64,000 nt of DNA from NCBI RefSeq assembly GCF_024600715.1, contig NZ_CP102332.1, forward strand, positions 3,286,001 through 3,350,000. Reading direction: 5' to 3'. Shown piece by piece: positions 16,005 to 23,448 of the stretch. Source of the stretch: Streptomyces changanensis (lineage in GTDB: Bacteria; Actinomycetota; Actinomycetes; Streptomycetales; Streptomycetaceae). Every line of letters begins with the position of its first letter. The stretch's first letter is position 1. The notes under the pieces were generated by a model. The model saw nothing but the letters and a program-made list of their open reading frames with translations. It made no database searches and had not been told where the DNA came from. The position numbers were made by a program, and so were the translations under genes.

Positions 16005-17334
16005 ACCCTCCCCGGGCAGGTGTCGGCACGGACGCGGCGGCCGTCCACGGCAGCGCCAGGACCTCCACGTCGTCCTCCGGGCCGGCCCCGCCCGGCGGGA
16101 TGACGGCGAGCCCGTCGGCCTCGGCGAGCCCGCGGAGCATGGCCGGCCCGGCGTAGTGCAGCGGGACGGCCCGGCCCGCACGGTGGACGACCGGTACGAG
16201 CCGGGTGTCCCGCGGGTGGCCCTGGACCGCGTCGCGGACGGGCACGCGGCACGGCTCCGGTGTGGGGTGCCCGGCCAGGCCGCGCAGCAGTGGTTCGGCG
16301 AGGGTGAGCAGCCCCGAGACGGCGGCCAGCGGGTTGCCGGGCAGCCCGACGACGTACCGGGGCGTGCCAGGACCGGTGAGGCGGGCCATCAGCATCGGGT
16401 GCCCCGGCCGTACGCCCACGCCGTCCACCAGCAGCTCCGCGCCGACCGCCGCGAGGACGGGGTGGACGTGGTCGACCGGCCCGGCCGCGGTGCCGCCCGT
16501 CGTGACGACGAGGTCCGCGTCGGCTCCGGTGACGGCGGCGCGCAGCGCCTCGGCGTCGTCCCCGATCCGCCGGACGGCGACGACGTCGGCGCCGAGGGCG
16601 CGCAGCCAGGGGGCGAGCATCGGCCCGAGGGCGTCCCGGACGAGCCCGTCGCGCGGGACGCCCGAGGTGAGGAGTTCGTCACCGAGGACCAGCACCTCCA
16701 CGCGCGGGCGCTCCACGGTGAGCAGTTCGTCGTACCCGGCGGCCGCCGCCAGGCCGAGGACGGCGGGGGTGACGGCGGTGCCGGCGGCGAGCAGTTCGTC
16801 ACCGGTGCGGCACTCCTGGGCGCGCGGCCGGATGTCCTGCCCGGGCAGCACGTCCCCACGCGCGTACAGGTGCCCGCCGCCCTCCCCCGTGCGGGCGCGC
16901 TCGCGGTCGGGCCCGGTGCGGGCGTGCTCGGAGCGGATGACGGCGGTGGTGCCGGTCGGTACGCGGGCGCCGGTGGCGATCCGCACCGCCGTGCCGTCGG
17001 CCAGCGCGGGGGCCTCCCCGTGTCCGGCGAGGACGGAGTCGCCCGACCGGATCTCCCAGGGGCCGGGGCCGCCGACCGCCCAGCCGTCCATGGCGGAGGT
17101 GTCGAACGGCGGGAGGTCGGTCAGCGCGGTGAGCGGCGCGGCGAGGACCCCGCCGAGCGCGTCGGCGAGGGCGACGCGGCGGGCGCGGGCGGGGGTGGCG
17201 CGGCCCTGACGGGCGGCCACCTCCCGGGCACGGGCCCACCCCGCCCCGCGGGGGTCAAGGGCCTCGGGACGGGCGGGTGCCGTGCCGACCAGGGCCAGTG
17301 CTTCGTCGACGCCGTCGACGTCGGGGCCGGTCAT
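15994..17334 (-). CDS. moeA: MoeA-like molybdopterin molybdotransferase
   Basis: A 446-aa MoeA-family protein, which inserts molybdate into adenylylated molybdopterin. Features are DLPPFDTSAMDGWAV near residue 70, VRIATGARVPTGTTAV, ECRTGDELLAAGTAV, VLVLGDELL, VVTTGGTAAGPVDHV (the MPT-binding GGxxxGxxD loop), and VVGLPGNPLAAVSG. The loop has Ala where MoeA usually has Ser (GGTAAG rather than GGVSVG), so activity should not be assumed. ATG 17334 overlaps the upstream gene's stop by ATGA, and its own stop overlaps the channel start, so three genes are translationally coupled. The extreme C-terminus is constrained by the parS site. Confidence 0.85.
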   Translation of the reverse strand: MTGPDVDGVDEALALVGTAPARPEALDPRGAGWARAREVAARQGRATPARARRVALADALGGVLAAPLTALTDLPPFDTSAMDGWAVGGPGPWEIRSGDSVLAGHGEAPALADGTAVRIATGARVPTGTTAVIRSEHARTGPDRERARTGEGGGHLYARGDVLPGQDIRPRAQECRTGDELLAAGTAVTPAVLGLAAAAGYDELLTVERPRVEVLVLGDELLTSGVPRDGLVRDALGPMLAPWLRALGADVVAVRRIGDDAEALRAAVTGADADLVVTTGGTAAGPVDHVHPVLAAVGAELLVDGVGVRPGHPMLMARLTGPGTPRYVVGLPGNPLAAVSGLLTLAEPLLRGLAGHPTPEPCRVPVRDAVQGHPRDTRLVPVVHRAGRAVPLHYAGPAMLRGLAEADGLAVIPPGGAGPEDDVEVLALPWTAAASVPTPARGGCFT

Positions 17335-18173
17335 GCGGGGCCGGCCTCCCCGGCCCAGCGGCCGGCGAGCGCGGCGGCCTTGCGGACCGCCTCGGCGACG
17401 GCCTCGGGTCCGTCGCCCCCCGCCTTGGCCGCCGCGTACCCCACGAGGAACGTGGTGAGCGGGGCCGCGGGGCGGGCGACCCCGTGGGCGGCGTCGCGGG
17501 CCAGGTCCAGCAGCAGTCCCGTGTCGACGTCCAGCTCGACGCCGAGCTCGGCCTTGACCGCGGTGATCCATTCGTCCAGCACGTTCCCATGCTCCCTGAT
17601 GCGGGCCCGGGCCGCTGCGAGGTCGTCCCAGGTGTCGCAGTCGAAGGCGGCGAGCGGCGGGGCGGGGACCCGGGCGAGGTCCAGTTCCCCGGTCAGCAGA
17701 CGCAGGGGCAACCCGGTGAGAGGGCCGTGCTCGGTGGCGAGGAGCGCGATCTCACGGCGCAGCGGCTCGGTGCGGTACGCGGCGACGAGCGGCTGGTCGC
17801 GGTCGTCGGCGTCCACGGCGAGCACCGCCTCGGCCGATCCGGCCGTGAGCGTGTCGACGAGTCGGCGGACGGCGGTCCGGTCCAGGAACGGCAGGTCACC
17901 GCCGAGGACGACGACCGTCTCGGCCTCCACCTGCCGCACTCCGGCGGAGAGGGCGGCGAGCGGTCCGCCTCCCGGCGGGTCCTCCCGCGCCCACAGGACG
18001 GGGCGGGCGGTGGGTCGCCGACCGCCCACGACGACGGTGCGGCCGGCGTCGCGGCAGGCGTCGAGCACCCGGTCGAGCAGGGTACGCCCGCCCACGCTCA
18101 GCCCGGGCTTGTCCGCGCCACCGAGTCGCCTGGCGGCGCCTCCGGCGAGTACGACGGCGTCGAATCGGGTCAC
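17331..18173 (-). CDS. MobA-like NTP transferase fused to a C-terminal helical domain
   Basis: A 280-aa protein. Residues 1-190 form a MobA/IspD-type nucleotidyltransferase with the signature VVLAGGAARRLGGADKPGL, the ALSAGV and VVLGGDLPFLD motifs and a DCDTWDDL metal/substrate segment. Residues 200-280 are an extra helical domain beginning LDEWITAVKAELGVELDVD, of the kind annotated DUF6457 in actinobacteria (family name from memory). The next gene is MoeA-like, so guanylylation of molybdopterin is the natural guess. GTG 18173 is first in this operon; ribosome-site support is weak. The function of the extra domain is unknown. Confidence 0.82.
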   Translation of the reverse strand: MTRFDAVVLAGGAARRLGGADKPGLSVGGRTLLDRVLDACRDAGRTVVVGGRRPTARPVLWAREDPPGGGPLAALSAGVRQVEAETVVVLGGDLPFLDRTAVRRLVDTLTAGSAEAVLAVDADDRDQPLVAAYRTEPLRREIALLATEHGPLTGLPLRLLTGELDLARVPAPPLAAFDCDTWDDLAAARARIREHGNVLDEWITAVKAELGVELDVDTGLLLDLARDAAHGVARPAAPLTTFLVGYAAAKAGGDGPEAVAEAVRKAAALAGRWAGEAGPA

Positions 18174-18255
18174 CGCCCCAGTATGGGCGCCGCCCCGGCC
18201 GGTGCTTCCCCCGCCCCCGGCCCTCGGTCCCGACCCTCCGTCCCCGGCCCTGCGT

Positions 18256-18282
18256 CCCCGGCCCTGCGGGAAAGGGCCGGGG
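18256..18282. terminator. Terminator between bkd operon 2 and the mobA-like gene
   Basis: CCCCGGCCCT (18256-18265) pairs perfectly with AGGGCCGGGG (18273-18282) across a 7-base loop. It lies 52 bases beyond the E2 stop codon on the minus strand. Confidence 0.6.
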
Positions 18283-18290
18283 GGTGGAGG

Positions 18291-18333
18291 GCCGGGGTGC
18301 CGGGGTGCCGGGGTGCCGGGGTGCCGGGGTGCC
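18291..18333. repeat. 8-bp tandem repeat GCCGGGGT
   Basis: Five exact tandem copies of GCCGGGGT run from 18291 to 18330, with a partial sixth ending at the E2 stop codon (18335). This is a candidate slipped-strand site, but it is outside the coding region. Confidence 0.85.
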
Positions 18334-18334
18334 G

Positions 18335-19879
18335 CTACAGGGTGCGCAGCAGGACCGCCGGATGCTCGACACAGTCGGCGACGTACCGCAGGAAGCCGCC
18401 GGCGGTGCCGCCGTCACACACCCGGTGGTCGAACGTGAGCGACAGCTGCACCACCTGACGGACGGCCAGCTCGCCCTGGTGCACCCATGGCTTGGGGACG
18501 ATGCGCCCCACACCGAGCATGGCCGCCTCGGGGTGGTTGATGATCGGCGTGGAGCCGTCGACGCCGAACACGCCGTAGTTGTTGAGCGTGAACGTCCCGC
18601 CGGTCAGCTGCGCCGGGGAGAGGGACCCGGTCCGCGCGGCCTCGGTGAGACGGGCGAACTCCGCGGTCAGCGACTCGGCCGATCGCCCGTGCGCGTCGCG
18701 GACGACGGGCACGACGAGGCCGCGCTCCGTCTGGGCGGCGAAGCCCAGGTGCACCGCGGGGAGCCGCACGATCTCGCGGGCCTCCTGGTCGACCCGGGAG
18801 TTGAGCTCGGGGTACCGGGCGAGCGCGGCCGTGCAGATGCGGGCCAGCAGCGCCAGCAGGGAGATCTTCGGCCCCCCGGCGGCGTTCATCGCGGCCCTGG
18901 CCGCCATGAGCTCGGTGGCGTCCGCGTCGACCCAGCAGGTCGCGTCGGGGATCTCCCGGCGGCTGCGGGACAGCTTCTCCGCGACGGCGCCGCGCACCCC
19001 GCGCAGCGGCACCCGCTCCTCGGCCCCCTGCCCGGATGCCGGGGCGGTGTGCGTCGGCGCGGTGTGCCCGGACACGGTGACCCCGGACGCGGTGTGCGTG
19101 AGCTCGGGGGAGGGCGCCGGGGCGGTGGACGCCCGCTCGACGTCCACGCGCAGGATCAGCCCGTCCGGCCCGGAGCCGCGCAACTGCCGCAGGTCGAGAC
19201 CGCGCTCCCGGGCGAGCTTCCGCACGAGCGGCGAGATCACCGGGACCGGCCCGTCCAGCGGAGCGGCGGGCGCGGAAGCCCCGGCCGGACCGTCGACCGG
19301 TACCGACACGGCGCGCACGGCCTCGGCGGCCGAAGCCGTGGATGCGACCGGGGCGCCGGTCACCGCGCCGGGCGCCGGCGCGGCGGCGGGGGCGGGCACG
19401 GCGGAGGCGGGCGGCGCCGGTGCCGCCGCGCCGACGGGCGCCGCGGGCCGGACGCGGCGGCGCCGGGCGGCGGCCGCGCTCGTCCCGTACCCGACCAGCA
19501 CGTTCCCCGAGCCCTCCTCCGCGCCGCCCACGGGGGCGGCCCCGGAGGAGCCCGGCTCCGGGGCGGGCGCGGCCGGCTTGGAGCCGCCGGTGGCGTCCGC
19601 CGGCACGCCGGCGACCGGCGCGCCGTCGTCCGGCGCGCCGACGGCGACGGTGAGCAGCGGTGCGCCGACCGGCAGCTCCTCGCCCTCCTCGCCGTAGCGG
19701 GCGGTGACCACACCGCCGTAGGGGCACGGCACCTCGACCATCGCCTTGGCCGTCTCGACCTCCACGACCGGCTGGTCGATGGCGACGACGTCCCCGACGG
19801 CGACGAGCCACCGCACGATCTCGGCCTCGGTGAGCCCCTCGCCGAGGTCGGGCAGCTTGAACTCCAGGACCCGGGCCAT
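18335..19879 (-). CDS. bkdC: Branched-chain 2-oxoacid dehydrogenase E2 (lipoyl acyltransferase)
   Basis: A 514-aa E2 core. The N-terminal lipoyl domain has the acceptor lysine in EVETAKAMVEV (near residue 45). An Ala/Pro-rich linker of about 130 residues leads to the E3/E1-binding segment (VRKLARERGLDLRQLRGSGPDGLILRVDV, about 225-255). After a second linker comes the catalytic acyltransferase domain, ending with the active-site motif FDHRVCDGG and C-terminal VLLRTL. It completes the complex with the E1 subunits immediately upstream; E3 is not in the window. The start ATG 19879 overlaps the E1 beta stop (TGATG). Products (branched acyl-CoAs) prime iso and anteiso fatty acids in Streptomyces. 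Confidence 0.94.
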   Translation of the reverse strand: MARVLEFKLPDLGEGLTEAEIVRWLVAVGDVVAIDQPVVEVETAKAMVEVPCPYGGVVTARYGEEGEELPVGAPLLTVAVGAPDDGAPVAGVPADATGGSKPAAPAPEPGSSGAAPVGGAEEGSGNVLVGYGTSAAAARRRRVRPAAPVGAAAPAPPASAVPAPAAAPAPGAVTGAPVASTASAAEAVRAVSVPVDGPAGASAPAAPLDGPVPVISPLVRKLARERGLDLRQLRGSGPDGLILRVDVERASTAPAPSPELTHTASGVTVSGHTAPTHTAPASGQGAEERVPLRGVRGAVAEKLSRSRREIPDATCWVDADATELMAARAAMNAAGGPKISLLALLARICTAALARYPELNSRVDQEAREIVRLPAVHLGFAAQTERGLVVPVVRDAHGRSAESLTAEFARLTEAARTGSLSPAQLTGGTFTLNNYGVFGVDGSTPIINHPEAAMLGVGRIVPKPWVHQGELAVRQVVQLSLTFDHRVCDGGTAGGFLRYVADCVEHPAVLLRTL

Positions 19880-20901
19880 CAGCTCCCCGCCTCCCACTGG
19901 AGCCGCGCCACGGCGTCCAGGATCCGGTCGACACCGGGCAGGTGGTGCCGCTCCAGCATCGGCGGCGGGTACGGGATGTCGAAGCCGGCCACCCGCAGCA
20001 CCGGTGCCTCCAGGTGGTGGAAGCACCGCTCGGTGACGCGCGCGGCGATCTCCGCGCCCGGCCCGGCGAAGCCGGTCGACTCGTGGACGACGACCGCGCG
20101 CCCGGTGCGCCGGACCGACGCGCAGACCGTCTCGTCGTCGAACGGCACCAGGGAGCGCAGGTCGACGACCTCCAGGTCCCAGCCCTCGGCCCGCGCCGCC
20201 TCCGCCGCCTCCATGCACACCGGCAGGGAGGGACCGTAGGTGATCAGGGTGGCGCTGCGGCCGGTACGCCGCACCACGGCCCGCCCGATGGGCTCGACGG
20301 CGGTGGGGGCGTCGGGGGACCAGTCCGACTTGGACCAGTACAGCCGCTTCGGCTCCAGGAACACGACCGGGTCGTCGGAGGCGATGGCCGCGCGGAGCAG
20401 CCCGTAGGCGTCGGCGACCGTCGCGGGCGTGACGACATGGAGCCCCGGAGTCGCCATGTAGTACGCCTCGGACGAGTCGCTGTGGTGCTCGACGCCGCCG
20501 ATGCCGCCGCCGTACGGCACGCGGACCACGAGCGGCATCGGCATGGCGCCGCGCGTCCGGTTCCGCATGCGCGAGACGTGGCTGACCATCTGCTCGAAGG
20601 CGGGGTACGCGAAGGCGTCGAACTGCATCTCGACGACCGGCCGCAGCCCGTACATCGCCATGCCGACGGCCGTGCCGAGGATGCCGGCCTCGGCGAGCGG
20701 CGTGTCCGTGCACCGGTCGTCGCCGAACTCCTTGGCCAGTCCGTCGGTGACCCGGAAGACACCGCCGAGGGTGCCGACGTCCTCACCCATGACGTGCACG
20801 GTCGGGTCCTCGGCCATCGCGTCGCGCATGGCCCTCTGGAGGGCCTGCGCCATGGTCGCGGGCTTCGCCGCGGTGGCGGGCTTGGCGGCCACGGTGGTCA
20901 T
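19879..20901 (-). CDS. bkdB: Branched-chain 2-oxoacid dehydrogenase E1 beta
   Basis: A 340-aa E1 beta subunit. It shows VMGEDVGTLGGVFRVTDGL, DTPLAEAGILGTAVGMAMYGLRPV, VPYGGGIGGVEHHSDSSEAYY and the C-terminal transketolase half (ATLITYGPSLP, VVDLRSLVPFDDETV, VVHESTGFAGPGAEIAARV). It is a close relative of the partial protein at 1-660, showing two paralogous E1 sets in one neighbourhood. An Ala/Thr-rich 15-residue N-terminal extension is present. ATG 20901 overlaps the E1 alpha stop by ATGA and its own stop overlaps the E2 start, so the operon is tightly coupled. Confidence 0.94.
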   Translation of the reverse strand: MTTVAAKPATAAKPATMAQALQRAMRDAMAEDPTVHVMGEDVGTLGGVFRVTDGLAKEFGDDRCTDTPLAEAGILGTAVGMAMYGLRPVVEMQFDAFAYPAFEQMVSHVSRMRNRTRGAMPMPLVVRVPYGGGIGGVEHHSDSSEAYYMATPGLHVVTPATVADAYGLLRAAIASDDPVVFLEPKRLYWSKSDWSPDAPTAVEPIGRAVVRRTGRSATLITYGPSLPVCMEAAEAARAEGWDLEVVDLRSLVPFDDETVCASVRRTGRAVVVHESTGFAGPGAEIAARVTERCFHHLEAPVLRVAGFDIPYPPPMLERHHLPGVDRILDAVARLQWEAGS

Positions 20902-22040
20902 CGCTCGTCACCTTCCGCTTCGGCGTCCAGCTCGGCCCGCAGCTGCGCCGCCTGCTCCCGCAGCTGCGCGGTCTGCTCCGCGTAGACGTGGGTGAACAGG
21001 TCCATGGGGTCGAGCACGGCGTCGGCGTTCATCCGCTCGCGCAGCCGGGCCGCCATGGCCTCGGCCCGCTCGGCCGCTTCCCGTACGCCGTCCTCGTCGA
21101 TCAGTCCACGCTCCGTCAGCTCCCGCTCCAGCAGCTTGATCGGGTCGTGCTGCCGCCAGGCCTCGACCTCGCCGTCACCGCGGTACCGCGTCGCGTCGTC
21201 GGCGTTGGTGTGGGCCTCGACGCGGTACGTCACGGCCTCGACGAGCGTCGGGCCGCCACCGCGCCGGGCCCGCGCCACCGCCTCGGAGAGCACCTGGTGG
21301 ACGGCGGCGGCGTCGTTCCCGTCGACGAGCCGGCCCGGCATGCCGTAGCCGACGGCCTTGTGCGCGAGGGAGGGGGCCGCGGTCTGCTTCGCGAGCGGCA
21401 CGGAGATGGCGAAGCCGTTGTTCTGCACGAGGAAGACGACCGGCGCCTGCCAGACCGCCGCGAAGTTCAGCGCCTCGTGGAAGTCGCCCTCGCTGGTGCC
21501 GCCGTCGCCGACCATGGCCAGGGCCACGACGTCGTCGCCCTTGAGGCGGGCGGCGTGCGCCAGGCCCACGGCGTGGGGCAGCTGCGTGGCGAGCGGGGTG
21601 CACAGGGGGGCGATGCGGTGCTCGCGCGGGTCGTACCCGGTGTGCCAGTCGCCCCGCAGCAGGGTCAGCGCCTCGACGGGGTCGAGGCCGCGCGCCACGG
21701 CGGCGAGGGTGTCCCGGTACGACGGGAAGAGCCAGTCCTGCTCCTCCAGGACGAGCGCGGCGGCCACCTCGCAGGCTTCCTGCCCGGTGCTGGAGGGGTA
21801 CACGGCCAGACGGCCCTGCTTGGTGAGGGCGGTCGCCTGCGCGTTGTACCGGCGGCCGCGCACCAGCTCGGCGTAGAGCCGGCGCAGCACCGCGGGGGCG
21901 AATCCGGCGGCGGCGTCCGTGCCGAGCACCCGGAAGGGCTCGGGGTCCGGGAGCAGCGGCGCCGGATCCGTGCGCGGCTTCCACGCCGGTGGCGGGGTGA
22001 ACCGGTAAGAGGCCGCGCCGGGCAGCTCTTGGACCGTCAT
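20898..22040 (-). CDS. bkdA: Branched-chain 2-oxoacid dehydrogenase E1 alpha
   Basis: A 380-aa E1 alpha subunit with the thiamine-pyrophosphate motif MVGDGGTSEGDFHEALNFAAV ending in QNNGFAISVP, and VTYRVEAHTNADDATRYRGDGE near the phosphorylation loop. ATG 22040 is supported by a GAGGAGG ribosome site 7 bases upstream. It is the first gene of the bkdABC operon, divergent from the Lrp-type regulator at 22222, the usual arrangement for BkdR control. The 181-bp gap carries a TetR-type dyad (22104-22122) and a DnaA box (22155-22163). Confidence 0.94.
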   Translation of the reverse strand: MTVQELPGAASYRFTPPPAWKPRTDPAPLLPDPEPFRVLGTDAAAGFAPAVLRRLYAELVRGRRYNAQATALTKQGRLAVYPSSTGQEACEVAAALVLEEQDWLFPSYRDTLAAVARGLDPVEALTLLRGDWHTGYDPREHRIAPLCTPLATQLPHAVGLAHAARLKGDDVVALAMVGDGGTSEGDFHEALNFAAVWQAPVVFLVQNNGFAISVPLAKQTAAPSLAHKAVGYGMPGRLVDGNDAAAVHQVLSEAVARARRGGGPTLVEAVTYRVEAHTNADDATRYRGDGEVEAWRQHDPIKLLERELTERGLIDEDGVREAAERAEAMAARLRERMNADAVLDPMDLFTHVYAEQTAQLREQAAQLRAELDAEAEGDER

Positions 22041-22103
22041 GACAGCACCTCCTCGTGGGAGTGGGCATAACACCCGAGGGCGGCGCGGATGTGGCGCGCC
22101 TCA

Positions 22104-22122
22104 CCTACCGATTGTTCGGTCG
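22104..22122. promoter_or_regulatory. TetR-type operator between bkdA and bkdR
   Basis: CCTACCGATTGTTCGGTCG matches the operator at 25045-25062 (CCGACCGATCGTTCGGTT) at 15 of 18 positions when aligned from 22104. It lies 64 bases before the bkdA start codon, in position to affect bkd transcription. The TetR gene at 22855 is the obvious candidate binder. Confidence 0.55.
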
Positions 22123-22154
22123 TGGATCCAATTTGGCTACAGGCGCCCTCAGCC

Positions 22155-22163
22155 TGTGGACAA
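22155..22163 (-). other. DnaA box
   Basis: TGTGGACAA, the complement of the preferred Streptomyces DnaA box TTGTCCACA, lies in the bkdA/bkdR intergenic region, 59 bases before bkdR. Confidence 0.5.
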
Positions 22164-22221
22164 ACGGTTTTGCACAGCCTGGGATAGGGGCAGGTCGTCC
22201 ACGAGAGGAAGGCGGGGGGAC

Positions 22222-22749
22222 ATGGCAGCTGAACAAATGGCCGAGGGCCGCGAGCAGGGCGTTCCGGACGACCAGGCGGCGCCTCCGCCGCGCCCCCTCG
22301 ACGCCATCGACCGGGACATCCTGCGGATCCTCCAAACGGATGGCCGCGCCTCGATACGGTCGGTCGCCGAACGGGTCCACGTGTCGCGCGCGAACGCCTA
22401 CGCGCGGATCAACCGGCTCATCGACGACGGTGTGATCCGCGGCTTCAGCGCACGCGTCAACCACGAGCGCGCGGGCCAGGGCGCGTCCGCCTACATCACG
22501 CTGAAGATCGTGCAGAACTCCTGGCGCACGGTCCGCGAACAGCTCCAGGCACTGCCGGGTGCCGCGCACATCGCCCTGGTCAGCGGCGATTTCGACGTCC
22601 TGCTGCTGGTCCACACGCCGGACAACCGCACCCTGCGGGAGCTGGTCCTGACCAAGCTCCAGGCCATCCCGGAGGTGCTGTCGACCCGGACGCTGCTGGT
22701 GTTCGAGGAGACGGACCTCAACCGCAGGCTCGCGGTCGACGAGGCGTAG
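22222..22749 (+). CDS. bkdR: Lrp/AsnC-family regulator of the bkd operon
   Basis: A 175-aa protein. After a 25-residue disordered leader, the winged-helix domain runs LDAIDRDILRILQTDGRASIRSVAERVHVSRANAYARINRLIDDGVIRGFSA. A RAM ligand-binding domain follows, with the GDFDVLLLVHTPDNRTL strand-loop. These are the two standard Lrp domains. The divergent position next to bkdABC matches the known BkdR arrangement, where branched-chain amino or keto acids act as effectors (family knowledge). ATG 22222 is preceded by GGCGGGGGGA. The AT-rich dyad upstream of the first bkd operon (2041-2070) could be another target. Confidence 0.9.
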   Translation: MAAEQMAEGREQGVPDDQAAPPPRPLDAIDRDILRILQTDGRASIRSVAERVHVSRANAYARINRLIDDGVIRGFSARVNHERAGQGASAYITLKIVQNSWRTVREQLQALPGAAHIALVSGDFDVLLLVHTPDNRTLRELVLTKLQAIPEVLSTRTLLVFEETDLNRRLAVDEA

Positions 22750-22854
22750 CGACCGCGCCACGCCAAGGCCCCGCCGGGGGCTCGCGGCGGGAGCTCACTC
22801 AGGGGGCGGGACTCGCGCCGGGATGCCTGTGTCCGGGGGAGTCCCGCCGGAGGC

Positions 22855-23448
22855 TCAGTGCCCGGTGCGCAGCCCGTCGAAGGCGAGCCGGACGACCGTG
22901 TCCGTGACCTGCTGGCGGTCGGCACCGTCACCCGGCTGCGGCCGGTACCACTCGACCATGGAGTTGACCATGCCGAAGAGGAGCCTCGTCGCGGTCTTTA
23001 TGTCCACGTCGGACCGCAGGTCCCCCTCGCCCGCCGCCGCCTTCATCAGGTCGGCGACCCGGTGGTCGAACTCGCGGCGCCGCTCCAGCGCCCAGCGCTC
23101 GGTCCGCGTGTTGCCGCGCACGCGGAGCAGGAGCGTCACGTAGGGCAGCTCGTCCATGAGCACCTCGACGGTGCGCCGCGTGACGTACTCGACCCGCTCC
23201 ACGGCCCGCCCGCGCGTGGCGGGCTCCTCGTCGAGGACGGCGAAGAGGCCGTCCAGGGCACGGCTGACCGCCCGCCGCAACAGCTCCTCCTTGCCCGTCA
23301 CGTGGTGGTAGATCGAGGACTTCGAGATGCCGGCCGCCTTGGAGAGGTGCTCCATGGACGTGCCGTCGTAGCCGCGCTCGTTGAACACCCGGACGGCGAC
23401 GGAGAGCAGCGTCTCGGGCGTGTAGGTGTCCCGCCTGGCGGTGGTCAT
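22855..23448 (-). CDS. TetR-family regulator of phenylacetate and possibly bkd genes
   Basis: A 197-aa repressor-type protein. The N-terminal HTH is TPETLLSVAVRVFNERGYDGTSMEHLSKAAGISKSSIYHHVTGKEELL, classic TetR, and the helical C-terminal part ends DTVVRLAFDGLRTGH. ATG 23448 overlaps the stop of the dehydrogenase gene upstream (ATGA), so the two are co-transcribed. That operon starts next to an 18-bp operator (25045-25062) that recurs exactly before paaA. Phenylacetyl-CoA is the usual effector of PaaR-type TetR proteins; here that is inference from context. Confidence 0.88.
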   Translation of the reverse strand: MTTARRDTYTPETLLSVAVRVFNERGYDGTSMEHLSKAAGISKSSIYHHVTGKEELLRRAVSRALDGLFAVLDEEPATRGRAVERVEYVTRRTVEVLMDELPYVTLLLRVRGNTRTERWALERRREFDHRVADLMKAAAGEGDLRSDVDIKTATRLLFGMVNSMVEWYRPQPGDGADRQQVTDTVVRLAFDGLRTGH

